From: Gluconobacter frateurii
GTDB taxonomy: Bacteria; Pseudomonadota; Alphaproteobacteria; Acetobacterales; Acetobacteraceae
DNA length: 64,000 nucleotides
Direction of reading: 5' to 3'
Assembly: GCF_002723955.1 (NCBI RefSeq)
Contig: NZ_BEWN01000003.1
Span: forward strand, 124,001-188,000
A program made the position numbers and the translations under genes. Below, piece by piece: positions 1-8,464 of the stretch. Every line of letters begins with the position of its first letter. The stretch's first letter is position 1. Under the pieces are notes generated by a model. It was not told the DNA's origin. It ran no database searches and saw nothing but the letters and a program-made list of their open reading frames with translations.

Positions 1-2
1 CA

Positions 3-557
3 TATCATGACCCTCGCCTGACGCTCTTCAGCGGTGGCGTACAATCCGCCTGTGGTTATGCCCAAACCTCGGTTGGACCGTTCTACTGCCCTGCTGATCA
101 CAAGGTGTATCTGGATCTTCAGTTCTTCCAGGAATTGCAGAACCGTCTTGGTGCTGGTGGCGACTTTGCCAAAGCGTATGTCGTTGCTCATGAGATCGGC
201 CATCACGTTCAGAATGAGCTTGGCATCATGCAGCAGGTCAGTCGCCAGGGAGATGCTGCGCAAAAGGGTGCCAACGGGCCTTCTGTGCGTGTGGAACTTC
301 AGGCTGACTGTTTTGCTGGCGTCTGGGCCAAGCGAGCCAATGACGCAAAGCATCTTCTTGAAACAGGAGATATTGAAGAGGGCATGAACGCCGCCGCCGC
401 TGTAGGAGACGATCGGCTGGAGCGTCAGGCCAGAGGATATGTTGTTCCCGACAGCTTCACGCATGGGACGTCTGCCCAGCGCGTCAGCTGGTTCAAACGC
501 GGCCTGAGCAGCGGCGATATCAACCGTTGTGACACATTCAGCGCACCAAGCCTCTGA
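3..557 (+). CDS. Neutral zinc metallopeptidase, YpfJ family (5' end outside window)
   Basis: The reading frame is open from the left edge to a TGA at 557, giving 184 visible residues, so only the C-terminal part is present. Seen: a sequence resembling [16 protein letters not shown] followed by KVYLDLQFF, then the zinc-binding [12 protein letters not shown] helix (HExxH) and, further on, [12 protein letters not shown], whose Glu would be the third ligand. This arrangement is typical of the Zn_peptidase (PF04228, YpfJ) family of envelope-associated putative peptidases. The activity of the family is poorly characterised. The N-terminal signal or membrane segment expected for the family lies upstream of the window. 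No functional link to the cytochrome genes downstream is evident. Confidence 0.9.
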   Translation, partial: YHDPRLTLFSGGVQSACGYAQTSVGPFYCPADHKVYLDLQFFQELQNRLGAGGDFAKAYVVAHEIGHHVQNELGIMQQVSRQGDAAQKGANGPSVRVELQADCFAGVWAKRANDAKHLLETGDIEEGMNAAAAVGDDRLERQARGYVVPDSFTHGTSAQRVSWFKRGLSSGDINRCDTFSAPSL

Positions 558-687
558 TTTTTCGTAATGCAATTTGGAAGCTGCTTTTTACAGGATGAAG
601 TGACATTTTCCGATGCCGTTATGGCTCTGGAAAAGTCCGTAAATCTGGTGCTTCATGATGAGACTGCTGCTGATCAGGACATTCATC

Positions 688-1206
688 ATGAAGCGTATCT
701 TTGTTCCCCTGTCTCTCGCTCTGTTTGCCTGTTATGGAAGTTCAGCACGGGCCGACGACGCAAGTTGCAAGAGTGGCCCGCATCCCCTGCCCGCAGGATA
801 TGAAGGATGGAGCAATCCCTCCTCTTTGAACGCCGCAACTCAGGCTGACGGTCTTCCTGCCAGCACACTAACATTGGGCCACGCCGCCAAAATCCACCTT
901 GCTCACACGCCGGAGGTGCATTTCGCCCAGCGGCCGGCTGAGCCGGGAGGAAGTGTCAGCTACAGTGGCATGGTGGCGTTTGAGGTCCCTAAAGACGGGA
1001 CATACCGGGTGATGCTCCCAAACAAGACGTGGATTGATGTTCTGGGTGGCACTGCTCCGGCAAGCTCGACCCATCATCAACATGGTCCTGACTGCTCCGG
1101 CATTCGCAAGATGGTTGATTTCTCACTCAAGACAGGGACCTACATCCTGCAGCTTGCTGGCAGTGGCCAGCAGGATATTCCGGTGATGGTGTCTGCTGTT
1201 CCGTGA
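688..1206 (+). CDS. Exported protein of unknown function paired with a di-heme peroxidase
   Basis: 172 residues. The ATG at 688 is chosen because it is preceded by a CAGGA element and begins a clean signal peptide (MKRIFVPLSLALFACYGSSARA); an in-frame ATG at 655 would add an unlikely extension. The mature part has a conserved central segment (PGGSVSYSGMVAF, then TYRVMLPNKTWIDVLGG) and a HHQHGPDCSGIRKMVDF segment rich in His with one Cys, which could bind metal or be a redox target. Proteins of this kind are sometimes labelled homogentisate 1,2-dioxygenase in databases, but the size and the signal peptide argue against that. The gene overlaps the di-heme cytochrome gene downstream (GTG inside the stop region), so the two are translationally coupled and probably work together in the periplasm. 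Confidence 0.75.
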   Translation: MKRIFVPLSLALFACYGSSARADDASCKSGPHPLPAGYEGWSNPSSLNAATQADGLPASTLTLGHAAKIHLAHTPEVHFAQRPAEPGGSVSYSGMVAFEVPKDGTYRVMLPNKTWIDVLGGTAPASSTHHQHGPDCSGIRKMVDFSLKTGTYILQLAGSGQQDIPVMVSAVP

Positions 1207-2102
1207 AGTTCTCTGGTCTGACTCTGCTGGTGGCCACATTGAGTTGGTTGCCAGCGCCAACTTTCGCTGCTTCCCTGTCTCCGGAGACAGCAAAGAGAGA
1301 ACTGGGCCATCGTCTCTTCTACGATGCGGATCTGTCTCTGGATGGCAGTATGTCCTGCGCCACATGTCACGAGCAGAGACATGCCTTTTCTGACGGAAAT
1401 TCAACACATCCTGGCGTTACAGATGAGCAGGGCATCCGAAACGTCCCCGCTCTTGCCAATGTTGGGGCATTTCAGAGCCTTACGTGGATAGATCAGCATG
1501 TCACCTCTCTTGAAAAACAGCTTTTCATCCCTTTGAGTGGTCATCATCCGGTTGAGATGGGGATGACTGATATGGCGGAACTCTCCCGGCGTCTCTCAGG
1601 AAATTCCTGTTACCGTGCTCTGTTTGCAATCGCCTTTCCGGACAAATCCAGCGTCATAGATGCTGAACACGTGTCTCAGGCAGTAGCAGCGTTTGAGCGC
1701 ATTCTGGTCTCAGAGAGCGCACTGTGGGACCAGCCCGGGCACAGAGAGACACCTCAGCAACAGCGGGGCGAGGAACTGTTTTTCGGAAGAGCGAAATGCA
1801 GTTCCTGTCATGCGCCTCCTCTGTTCATGGATCAGCACTTTCACGTGCTTTCTGTTAGTCAGAACGGCCCCATAAGAACGCCGTCTCTTCGCAATGTGGA
1901 AGTCACGGCTCCGTATTTGCATGATGGATCTGCACCAACACTGGTTGCGGCCATTCAGGCACACGCGGGTGCAGGCGATTTATCGAAGCTGGAAATAGAA
2001 AGTATTTCTGATTTTCTATCTCTTCTGACAGATCATACGTTTCTATCGCGTCAGGACTTCGCCTTGCCTGCCGAACAATGCCCTGTCAGGATTGCGCCCT
2101 GA
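1203..2102 (+). CDS. Periplasmic di-heme cytochrome c peroxidase (MauG/CcpA family)
   Basis: 299 residues starting at a GTG that overlaps the previous stop codon. A signal peptide (MKFSGLTLLVATLSWLPAPTFAA) is followed by two c-type heme motifs, CATCH near residue 58 and CSSCH near residue 200, each with typical downstream features (PSLRNVEVTAPYLHDGS near residue 230). This is the layout of bacterial di-heme peroxidases and MauG-type enzymes, which reduce hydrogen peroxide or oxidise a protein partner. It is slightly short for the family (usually 320-360). The flanking genes supply a possible partner protein (upstream) and an electron carrier (cytochrome c, downstream). Whether it is a classical peroxidase or a protein-modifying enzyme cannot be told from sequence. 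Confidence 0.9.
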   Translation: MKFSGLTLLVATLSWLPAPTFAASLSPETAKRELGHRLFYDADLSLDGSMSCATCHEQRHAFSDGNSTHPGVTDEQGIRNVPALANVGAFQSLTWIDQHVTSLEKQLFIPLSGHHPVEMGMTDMAELSRRLSGNSCYRALFAIAFPDKSSVIDAEHVSQAVAAFERILVSESALWDQPGHRETPQQQRGEELFFGRAKCSSCHAPPLFMDQHFHVLSVSQNGPIRTPSLRNVEVTAPYLHDGSAPTLVAAIQAHAGAGDLSKLEIESISDFLSLLTDHTFLSRQDFALPAEQCPVRIAP

Positions 2103-2152
2103 AGGATCTCACATCTCCACGATTTGACGCTATGATATTTCGGATCGCACCT

Positions 2153-2611
2153 ATGTTTAAATTTAACGCCTTCCTTCTGACCGCTGCATTAGGGGCGTTT
2201 TCTGTCGCGCAGGCAGAAGACGGTCTGGCGATTTACAACAGCCGCTGTAGCGTCTGCCACCAATCGGCGGGAATTGGCTCTCCCAGCCAGTTTCCTCCGC
2301 TCAGTGGTCGCATCGGTAAGATCGCCGGTTCTCCCGAAGGTAAAACCTACCTGACCCATGTTCTGCTGAATGGACTTCACGGAGCTCTTGAAGCGTCGGA
2401 TGTGAGCTATATGGGCTATATGCCGCCCTTCAAGTCCTTGACTGACGCAGAACTCGCTGCGGTTCTGACCTATGTATCCTCGTTGAATACCCCCGGTACG
2501 TCCCCTGTCTTTTCTGCAGACGAGTTCAAGGTGCAGCGTTCTAAGTCGATGAAGGCCAATGACATCCTGTCGGAACGTGAAGCGCTGGATGCTCTGCATC
2601 CCCTGCCCTGA
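2153..2611 (+). CDS. Periplasmic class I cytochrome c
   Basis: 152 residues if translation starts at the ATG at 2153, which begins a good signal peptide (MFKFNAFLLTAALGAFSVAQA). In-frame starts at 2132 and 2078 are possible; none has a clear ribosome-binding site, and the 2078 start would overlap the peroxidase gene. A single heme motif CSVCHQ follows the signal peptide, and a Met-containing segment (SYMGYMPPFKSLTDAELAAVLTYV) provides the likely axial ligand and the usual C-terminal helix. It is the third gene of the 688-2611 unit and probably donates electrons to, or accepts them from, the di-heme enzyme. Confidence 0.88.
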   Translation: MFKFNAFLLTAALGAFSVAQAEDGLAIYNSRCSVCHQSAGIGSPSQFPPLSGRIGKIAGSPEGKTYLTHVLLNGLHGALEASDVSYMGYMPPFKSLTDAELAAVLTYVSSLNTPGTSPVFSADEFKVQRSKSMKANDILSEREALDALHPLP

Positions 2612-2654
2612 TCCGGGATACAGCTCTTTCGTTTTGCTCAGACATAATCATTTG

Positions 2655-2720
2655 GGAGCCAACACCAGGATGGTCAGGCATGACAGGACAAACATTCCTG
2701 TTCGATGCCTGAAAGGCTCC
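2655..2720. ncRNA. Nested hairpin in the 3' intergenic region of the cytochrome operon
   Basis: Three stacked complementary segments are visible: an outer GGAGCC/GGCTCC, a middle TCAGGCAT/ATGCCTGA, and an inner ACAGGA/TCCTGT closing a 7-nt loop. The middle and inner stems are separated only by a small internal loop (1 nt against 3 nt), so together they form a long rod. It starts 43 nt after the cytochrome c stop codon and has no T-tract on either strand. It could be an mRNA-stabilising or processing structure, a factor-dependent terminator, or a repeated extragenic palindrome. The type ncRNA is used only to denote RNA structure. Confidence 0.45.
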
Positions 2721-2869
2721 TGACATCATGCGCTAGCTGAGGAAGTATCGGGTCTGCTCCAGCGGAATATTTGATGGAGCGGTAGAAATATCGGCCTTTT
2801 ATAGGTTGAGCCGCATGACAACACCGCCCTTACGGGAGAGCATTCAGTAAGACTTAGGGACGATTGGCA

Positions 2870-4069
2870 TTATTCCCAGACAGGAAATGGATCTGGAAGA
2901 CTGTCAAAGTGCCAGGACATAAAAATGCCGTCTATAGCATCTGGCATCAGGCAATTATCCAGCGCTGCCCGAATATCTGCTTCCTCCATGTCCGCGCCAA
3001 TAAAGACAAGTTCCTGCCGCCGATCGCCATATGTGTCGTCCCAATATTTTGCGAGTGTTTCTCGCCAAGCGGCATCATCAGGCCAGGACTGCTGCGGCAC
3101 GCTGCTCCACCATCGGCCTGCGGCCTGATTTCGGGCCAGCGCACCTGCAATGCTCAGTTCACCGACCCAGTCCGGTCGCGTCGCCAGCCAGAAATAGCCT
3201 TTGACGCGCACGACACCTGGCCATGACTGTTCAATGAATTGTGCAAAGGCTTGGGGTGAGAACGGACGACGGGCTCTGTAAACAAAGCTTGAAATTCCGT
3301 ATTCCTGCGTTTCCGGAGCATGGTCTGCATGACCATAGAGTTCCTTGAACCACATCGGATGCTGATGAGCCCGATCAAAGTCGAAATGGCCGGTGTTGAG
3401 GACCTTGTCCAAAGAAACCTTGCTCTGATTGGTTTCGATGACTTCTGCGTCCCTGTTGAGCGATCTGATGATGAGGCGAGCTGCTTCCCGCTGTTCGGGC
3501 GTTGCCGTGTCCGTCTTGTTCAGAAGCACGACATCGGCGAACTCGATCTGCTCCACAAGAAGGTCAACAAGTGCCCGTTCGTCATCTTCTCCCGCAACTT
3601 CGCCGCGGTCTTTCAGGAAATCCGTCGAACCGTAATCGCCGAGCAGGTTAACCGCATCCACAACTGTCACCATGGTATCGAGGCGCGCGATATCGCTGAG
3701 GCTACGGCCGTCCTCGTCCCGAAACTCGAAGGTTGCCGCGACAGGAAGTGGTTCTGCGATGCCCGTTGATTCGATCAGCAGATAATCGAACCGCTGTTCA
3801 CGAGCCAGTCGATCGACTTCCTGTAGAAGATCATCCCGTAAGGTGCAGCAGATACATCCATTACTCATCTCGACAAGCTTCTCGTCGGTGCGGGAAAGAT
3901 CACTCCCTCCCTGTCGCACCAGATCCGCATCAATGTTTACTTCGCTCATATCATTGACGATGACTGCGACTTTCCGACCTTCGCGGTTGTTCAGGATATG
4001 ATTGAGGAGTGTAGTTTTTCCAGCACCGAGAAAACCGGAGAGAACGGTAACGGGCAATCGGTCATCCAT
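2870..4069 (-). CDS. COG0523 (CobW/ZinC/YeiR-type) GTP-binding metallochaperone, zinc homeostasis
   Basis: 399 residues. Seen: P-loop [12 protein letters not shown] near residue 16, the hallmark metal-binding CICCTLR motif near residue 73, the [11 protein letters not shown] switch region, LNKTD guanine-specificity motif, and a CobW C-terminal domain ([16 protein letters not shown]). The family uses GTP hydrolysis to deliver metal, zinc in the best studied cases, to client proteins. The context supports zinc: the gene diverges from a DUF1826 gene, a partner known from comparative genomics of zinc-dependent COG0523 proteins, and the shared promoter holds a Zur-like palindrome. Derepression during zinc starvation is inferred. 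An alternative role with cobalt or nitrile hydratase is unlikely because no such genes are nearby. Confidence 0.93.
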   Translation of the reverse strand: MDDRLPVTVLSGFLGAGKTTLLNHILNNREGRKVAVIVNDMSEVNIDADLVRQGGSDLSRTDEKLVEMSNGCICCTLRDDLLQEVDRLAREQRFDYLLIESTGIAEPLPVAATFEFRDEDGRSLSDIARLDTMVTVVDAVNLLGDYGSTDFLKDRGEVAGEDDERALVDLLVEQIEFADVVLLNKTDTATPEQREAARLIIRSLNRDAEVIETNQSKVSLDKVLNTGHFDFDRAHQHPMWFKELYGHADHAPETQEYGISSFVYRARRPFSPQAFAQFIEQSWPGVVRVKGYFWLATRPDWVGELSIAGALARNQAAGRWWSSVPQQSWPDDAAWRETLAKYWDDTYGDRRQELVFIGADMEEADIRAALDNCLMPDAIDGIFMSWHFDSLPDPFPVWE

Positions 4070-4121
4070 GATGACTAAAGCTCCTTGATGGAATGAACGG
4101 TCTTGCGTGAAAGGCTTATAT

Positions 4122-4136
4122 TGTTATGATATAACA
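4122..4136. promoter_or_regulatory. Candidate Zur operator
   Basis: TGTTATGATATAACA is a perfect inverted repeat of 6-bp arms around a 3-bp centre, with further AT-rich partial symmetry outside. It matches the TGTTATNNNATAACA core known for proteobacterial Zur sites and sits between the divergent COG0523 GTPase (start at 4069) and DUF1826 (start at 4166) genes, 53 and 30 bp from their start codons. One site could repress both genes when zinc is plentiful. Confidence 0.75.
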
Positions 4137-4165
4137 TATCAATATGTAAGAGCGATTTTGTTGAG

Positions 4166-4780
4166 ATGTCCTCATGCCCAACGCGCCACCAGATGGTCAG
4201 CCAATTGTCTTTCTCGGCAATACTCTCCCCGGAACGCACGATTGCCGTTCATTCTCAAACCCTTGCTGAGTCTGTCAGGAGAGCCTCCGAGAGTCATCTC
4301 CGGCATGGCGCACGGCTGGTCATGGCTCAGGGGACGCTTGAGACTATCAGTAGCGTTCTGGCCGAAGCTTTTCCGGATGAGACCTTCCCCTTGTTGGCAG
4401 ATATGATTGACCTGGCAAGTCGATATCAGGAGGTCTCCGGGCATCAGGCGTTACGCGTTCGCCTTGAAAAAGTGACGACTGACAGTTGCCGGAAATTCCA
4501 TGTTGACTGTGTGGGGCTGCGATTGCTCCGCGCGTATGTCGGCCCTGGTGTTGAATGGACGACAGATGGAGGTTTGAACATTCATCAGCCCCCGGAAGGA
4601 GCCGTTGTCTTTCTCAAAGGAAAGCATTTTCCGGGATGGTCTGAAGCAACCAGTGTCCGCCATCGCTCGCCACGTTTATCGGCTCTACCGCTGGAGAAAC
4701 GCTACAGGCTTCTTCTGACGATTGACGAAGCTGATACGTGTGGAGCGTCCATGGACGCTCCTGTGATGATTGCGACCTAA
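4166..4780 (+). CDS. DUF1826 family protein, zinc-starvation associated
   Basis: 204 residues. The C-terminal half carries the DUF1826 signature: RVRLEKV, then Cys108-Arg-Lys-Phe-His112-Val-Asp114 and RLLRAYVGPGVEW, followed by a GAVVFLKG segment. The Cys/His/Asp group looks like a metal site. DUF1826 genes recur beside COG0523 GTPases and under Zur control, so the protein is probably a client or partner of the GTPase diverging from it. The biochemical function of the family is not established. Only 4 bp separate its stop from the next gene, another DUF1826-like protein. Confidence 0.82.
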   Translation: MSSCPTRHQMVSQLSFSAILSPERTIAVHSQTLAESVRRASESHLRHGARLVMAQGTLETISSVLAEAFPDETFPLLADMIDLASRYQEVSGHQALRVRLEKVTTDSCRKFHVDCVGLRLLRAYVGPGVEWTTDGGLNIHQPPEGAVVFLKGKHFPGWSEATSVRHRSPRLSALPLEKRYRLLLTIDEADTCGASMDAPVMIAT

Positions 4781-4784
4781 CATC

Positions 4785-5351
4785 ATGTTTGTGATTGAAA
4801 GCTGGCCTGATCCTGTCCTCGCCGATGCCCCGCGTGTCAGGGCCTCAAGTCGACCGGAAATTCTCGTAGACATCGCCAGGACCGATCTGGACATGGTTGT
4901 CTGGACCCGGAAAGTGCCGAACGACTGGCAGCAGAGATTGCAGGTTCATCAACTTCCTGCGGAAGATCTTTTTCTGGACGGGACACTCAATGATATTCTG
5001 AGTCAGTTGAAGGTTTCCGCCATCCGTGAGCGCTATCCGGCCTTCATGATTGAAGATGTGGAGCAGACGGCAGCTCTGGCTGCAGCATTTGCTGTCTCGG
5101 ACAGGATGGTCTTGCGGCTGACATCAGACAAACAGCCAGAGCAGCAGTTCGGGAAAGCCAAACTGCGGGCGTTTTGCTGCTATGGAGCTGGGCAACTCTA
5201 TTGGAAGTCGGGAACGTTTAATGGTTACGATCCGACCAATAGTCTGGCTCCTTTTGATCTTGCGTTCGTTCCTTCATGGAGTGGGAACAGGGTGCGCGTC
5301 AGCTGCGATGCCAGTCCACAGGCTGTGTATCTTGCGTTGTCTGTTCTCTGA
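4785..5351 (+). CDS. Second, degenerate DUF1826-like protein
   Basis: 188 residues from the ATG at 4785; a TTG at 4770 overlapping the previous gene is an alternative start. It can be aligned by eye with the preceding DUF1826 protein along its length: LDMVVWTRKVPNDWQQRL fits the N-terminal part of the family, and LRLTSDK ... FGKAKLRAFCCYGAGQLYW fits the RLEKV ... FHVDCVGLRLLRAYVGPGVEW region. The putative metal ligands are lost: the Cys and His of CRKFHVD are not conserved and the Asp is replaced by Ala. It is therefore probably a paralogue that keeps the fold but not the metal site, perhaps a subunit or regulator. It shares a transcript with the upstream gene. The family assignment is my alignment and needs a profile search. 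Confidence 0.6.
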   Translation: MFVIESWPDPVLADAPRVRASSRPEILVDIARTDLDMVVWTRKVPNDWQQRLQVHQLPAEDLFLDGTLNDILSQLKVSAIRERYPAFMIEDVEQTAALAAAFAVSDRMVLRLTSDKQPEQQFGKAKLRAFCCYGAGQLYWKSGTFNGYDPTNSLAPFDLAFVPSWSGNRVRVSCDASPQAVYLALSVL

Positions 5352-5462
5352 AAGCGCATGTTCACAAAACAAACATAAAATATCCTGCTCTTGCCTCGTG
5401 ATTTCCTGAAGGCAGACTGTTAATCGTTCCCCCAATTCTGACTACTCGAGAGAGATGATCCG

Positions 5463-7556
5463 GTGACCGTAAAACTCGACCGTCGTGGCCTTCTGGGCCT
5501 TGGTGCCGGCTTTTCCCTGAGCGCCCTCCTGCCCTCAATCCAGCGTGCCCGCGCCATTCCTGCGCATCGTGAGAGCGGAACGCTTGAGGACGTGCAGCAT
5601 ATTGTCGTGCTGATGCAGGAAAACCGTTCGTTCGACCATTACCTTGGCCATCTTTCAGGCGTTCGCGGTTACGGAGATCGGCACGTTGTTCGCGGACCGG
5701 GCGGTGAATCCATCTGGTGGCAGCAACGGCAAAAGGCGGAAAACGGCTGGATAACCCCGTTTCATTTGCCAACCCAGACGTCAAGCGCGGAATGCGTGAT
5801 AGACCTCGACCATAGCTGGTCGCCAACGCATGCAGCGATCAACAAGGGCTGGAACAACCAGTGGCCTCGTCACAAAAAAGATATGACGATGGGGTACTAC
5901 ACGCGCGAAGATATTCCCTTCCACTACGCATTGGCGGACGCCTTCACAGTCTGCGACCACTACTTCTGCTCCACACCAACCCAGACGCATCCAAACCGCT
6001 TCTATCTGATGTCCGGGATGGTGGATCCGAATGCGACGGGTGGCGGTCCCATTCTCGATAACGTGGACTGGGTGGACCGGGAATTTTACCCCAAGGTGCC
6101 AGATCCGTTTACCTGGACAACCTATCCGGAGCGTTTGCAGGACGCTGGCGTCTCTTGGCAGGTGTATCAGCAGGGTCTTTCTGGCGCGGATATTGAAAAC
6201 GGAAATTTCGGCACGAATGTGCTGATGTGTTTCAAGAAATTTGCTGAGGCACAGCCGGGCTCCGCGCTTCATGACCGCGCCATGACGGCCCGGACACTGG
6301 ATCATCTCAAACAGGATGTGCTGGCCGACAAACTTCCACAGGTTTCCTGGATTTTACCACCCGCCGCGTATTCCGAACATCCGCGCTGGACGCCCGGATA
6401 TGGGGCGACGTTTATCGCGCATGCTCTTGATGCCCTGACGGCAAATCCCGAGGTCTGGGCCAAGACCGTCTTTCTGGTCATGTATGACGAGAATGACGGC
6501 TACTTTGATCACATGCCGCCGCCACAGCCTCCGACCCCGGTCCTACCCGGCATCAGCACGGTTTCAACCGAAGGAGAGATCCACAGGCATCTTCAGAACT
6601 TTGAAACGCAGCGCTATAAGCCCGACAATCTACCTTACGGCCTTGGCCCGCGCGTTCCTGCATTTGCGATCTCGCCTTGGAGCACAGGCGGTTTTGTCTG
6701 CTCGGAAGTCTTTGATCACACATCGGTCATTCGCTTCATTGAGAGCCGGTTTGGCGTCAGGGAAACCAACATTACGCCTTGGCGTCGTGCGGTTTGCGGC
6801 GATCTGACCAGCGCGTTTGACTTCTCTCGCAAGAGCCATGTGAAAGTCCCGCTCCCCGATACGGCTGCATACAAGAAAATCGCAGATGCCTCCTGCAAGC
6901 TGCCCAACCCTGTCATTCCTCATCAGAGCACATTGGATGACATCGGAGATCAGGAGCGTGGTGCGCGCCCTGCCCGTCCGTTGCCATACAATCTGACTGT
7001 AGATCTGGTTGAAGACACCTCTAATGCGATGGCGTTAGAGATCCGAAATACGGGGACAGTCGGTGCCAGCTTCTATGTCTATCGGGACGGCACAACTGAG
7101 ACGCCTCGCCGTCACACGGTAGAGCCCGGTAAATCCATCGTGGATCGTTGGGATATCTCGCATAAAGACCAGCATGACTTCACGGTGCTCGGCCCGAATG
7201 GCTTCGCGCGGTATTTCAAGCGTGCTGTCCCGTCAACGCTAGTCGTGCGGGCTCACAATCAGGGCGAGACGGGCCATCTTGTTCTTGACCTGAAGAATAC
7301 TGGCACGACCGATAAAAACGTGCTGATTAAGGATAACGCTTACGGTACAGAAGACAGGCTCCTCTCCTTAGCAGCCGGACAGACACTGACTCTGTCTCTC
7401 GATCTGAGCTCAAGCCATCAATGGTATGATGTGAGCGTATCGGCCGATGATGAAACCGGTAATCGCCAACGCTTCGCAGGTCATGTGGAAACTGGTCGCG
7501 CCAGCATTACAGACCCTGTCATGGGTGCAGTCATGGCCCATCAGACCGCCGGCTGA
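5463..7556 (+). CDS. Phosphocholine-specific phospholipase C (AcpA/PLC superfamily), Tat-exported
   Basis: 697 residues from a GTG start. The N-terminus has a twin-arginine signal (DRRGLLGLGAGFSLSALLP). The catalytic domain opens with HIVVLMQENRSFDHYLG near residue 45 and contains the typical MYDENDGYFDHMPPP block, a PRVPAFAISPWS segment and TSVIRFIESRFGV. The C-terminal 200 residues hold two copies of the beta-rich DUF756 domain (ending GHVETGRASITDPVMG). The family cleaves phosphatidylcholine or sphingomyelin outside the cytoplasm, releasing phosphocholine. The gene stands alone between the DUF1826 pair and the convergent nad genes. A paralogue at 46975-49002 shares the whole architecture. 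No Pho-box-like repeat was seen upstream of this copy. Confidence 0.93.
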   Translation: MTVKLDRRGLLGLGAGFSLSALLPSIQRARAIPAHRESGTLEDVQHIVVLMQENRSFDHYLGHLSGVRGYGDRHVVRGPGGESIWWQQRQKAENGWITPFHLPTQTSSAECVIDLDHSWSPTHAAINKGWNNQWPRHKKDMTMGYYTREDIPFHYALADAFTVCDHYFCSTPTQTHPNRFYLMSGMVDPNATGGGPILDNVDWVDREFYPKVPDPFTWTTYPERLQDAGVSWQVYQQGLSGADIENGNFGTNVLMCFKKFAEAQPGSALHDRAMTARTLDHLKQDVLADKLPQVSWILPPAAYSEHPRWTPGYGATFIAHALDALTANPEVWAKTVFLVMYDENDGYFDHMPPPQPPTPVLPGISTVSTEGEIHRHLQNFETQRYKPDNLPYGLGPRVPAFAISPWSTGGFVCSEVFDHTSVIRFIESRFGVRETNITPWRRAVCGDLTSAFDFSRKSHVKVPLPDTAAYKKIADASCKLPNPVIPHQSTLDDIGDQERGARPARPLPYNLTVDLVEDTSNAMALEIRNTGTVGASFYVYRDGTTETPRRHTVEPGKSIVDRWDISHKDQHDFTVLGPNGFARYFKRAVPSTLVVRAHNQGETGHLVLDLKNTGTTDKNVLIKDNAYGTEDRLLSLAAGQTLTLSLDLSSSHQWYDVSVSADDETGNRQRFAGHVETGRASITDPVMGAVMAHQTAG

Positions 7557-7566
7557 GTTTGAAACC

Positions 7567-7593
7567 CTGAGGGCTACTTTCGAGTAGCCTCAG
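7567..7593. terminator. Bidirectional hairpin terminator between phospholipase C and nadC
   Basis: CTGAGGGCTAC and GTAGCCTCAG form a stem of about ten pairs with one bulged G around a short TTTCGA-type loop. It lies 11 nt past the phospholipase C stop and 14 nt past the end of the convergent nadC. The T-tract is weak on both sides, so termination strength is uncertain. Confidence 0.6.
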
Positions 7594-7606
7594 AAGGCCG
7601 CCAGTT

Positions 7607-8464
7607 TTAGCCCTCAATATCCAGCCCGATATCGAGAGCCTTGACGGTATGCGTTAGCCAGCCGAGGGAAATGATATCGACACCGGTTTCCGCAATCGGG
7701 CGAACTGTTTCAGGGGTGACGCCGCCTGATGCTTCCGCGATACCTCGTCCATCTATTAACCTGACAGCCTGACGCAACTGGTCCGGGCTCATATTGTCGA
7801 GAAGATACGCGTCTGCTCCCCCGGCAGACAGGGCTTCGTCAAGCTGCTCTAGTGTATCAACCTCAAGCTCGATTTTCACGAGATGCCCCGCACGGTTACG
7901 GGCTCTGGTCAGGGCAGCAGACACACCGCCACACAGTGCCAGATGGTTGTCCTTGATCAAGATGGCATCATCCAGTCTGTAGCGGTGGCTGGATCCTCCA
8001 CCGGCCCGAACTGCATATTTCTGAACGGCCTTCATCCCGGGGAGTGTCTTGCGCGTACAGCAGATGCGCACGCCGGTCCCATTAACCGCATCCACAATTT
8101 CGCGCGTGGCTGTTGCAATGCCACTGAGATGAGACAGAAGATTCAGCGCGGTTCGCTCACCAGCGAGAACGGTTCCAGCCCCTCCTTCGACAACTGCCAG
8201 AACATCACCGGCAACGATCTGCTCCCCATCGCTCTTCTGAGGCAGGAACCGAACGCTCTTATCCAGGAGAGTGAAAGCAAGTTCAGCCCCTTTCAGGCCC
8301 GCAAGCACACCCGTTTTTCGGGCACAGAAGATGGCCTGCAATCGTCGTTCGGGGTCTAGAAGTGCCTGCGTCGTGACATCGCCTCCTGTTCCCAGATCTT
8401 CCAGAAGTGCAGTACGGACCAGAGGCTCCCAGAGAAGATCTGGCAGAAAAGTCTGGAATGTCAT
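7607..8464 (-). CDS. nadC: Nicotinate-nucleotide pyrophosphorylase (quinolinate phosphoribosyltransferase)
   Basis: 285 residues, normal length. It converts quinolinate and PRPP to nicotinate mononucleotide, CO2 and pyrophosphate in the cytoplasm. Seen: RKTLPGMKAVQKYAVRAGGG with SSHRYRLDDAILIKDNHL near residues 140-180, AYLLDNMSP, and the C-terminal EASGGVTPETV and GVDIISLGWLTH blocks, all diagnostic of NadC. It is the last gene of nadQ-nadA-nadB-nadC and overlaps the nadB stop by 4 bp. Confidence 0.97.
   Translation of the reverse strand: MTFQTFLPDLLWEPLVRTALLEDLGTGGDVTTQALLDPERRLQAIFCARKTGVLAGLKGAELAFTLLDKSVRFLPQKSDGEQIVAGDVLAVVEGGAGTVLAGERTALNLLSHLSGIATATREIVDAVNGTGVRICCTRKTLPGMKAVQKYAVRAGGGSSHRYRLDDAILIKDNHLALCGGVSAALTRARNRAGHLVKIELEVDTLEQLDEALSAGGADAYLLDNMSPDQLRQAVRLIDGRGIAEASGGVTPETVRPIAETGVDIISLGWLTHTVKALDIGLDIEG

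Noticed and set aside
5352-5462. Pho box upstream of phospholipase C 1
   Set aside because: Only one CTGTTAAT-like element is seen and no 11-bp repeat.
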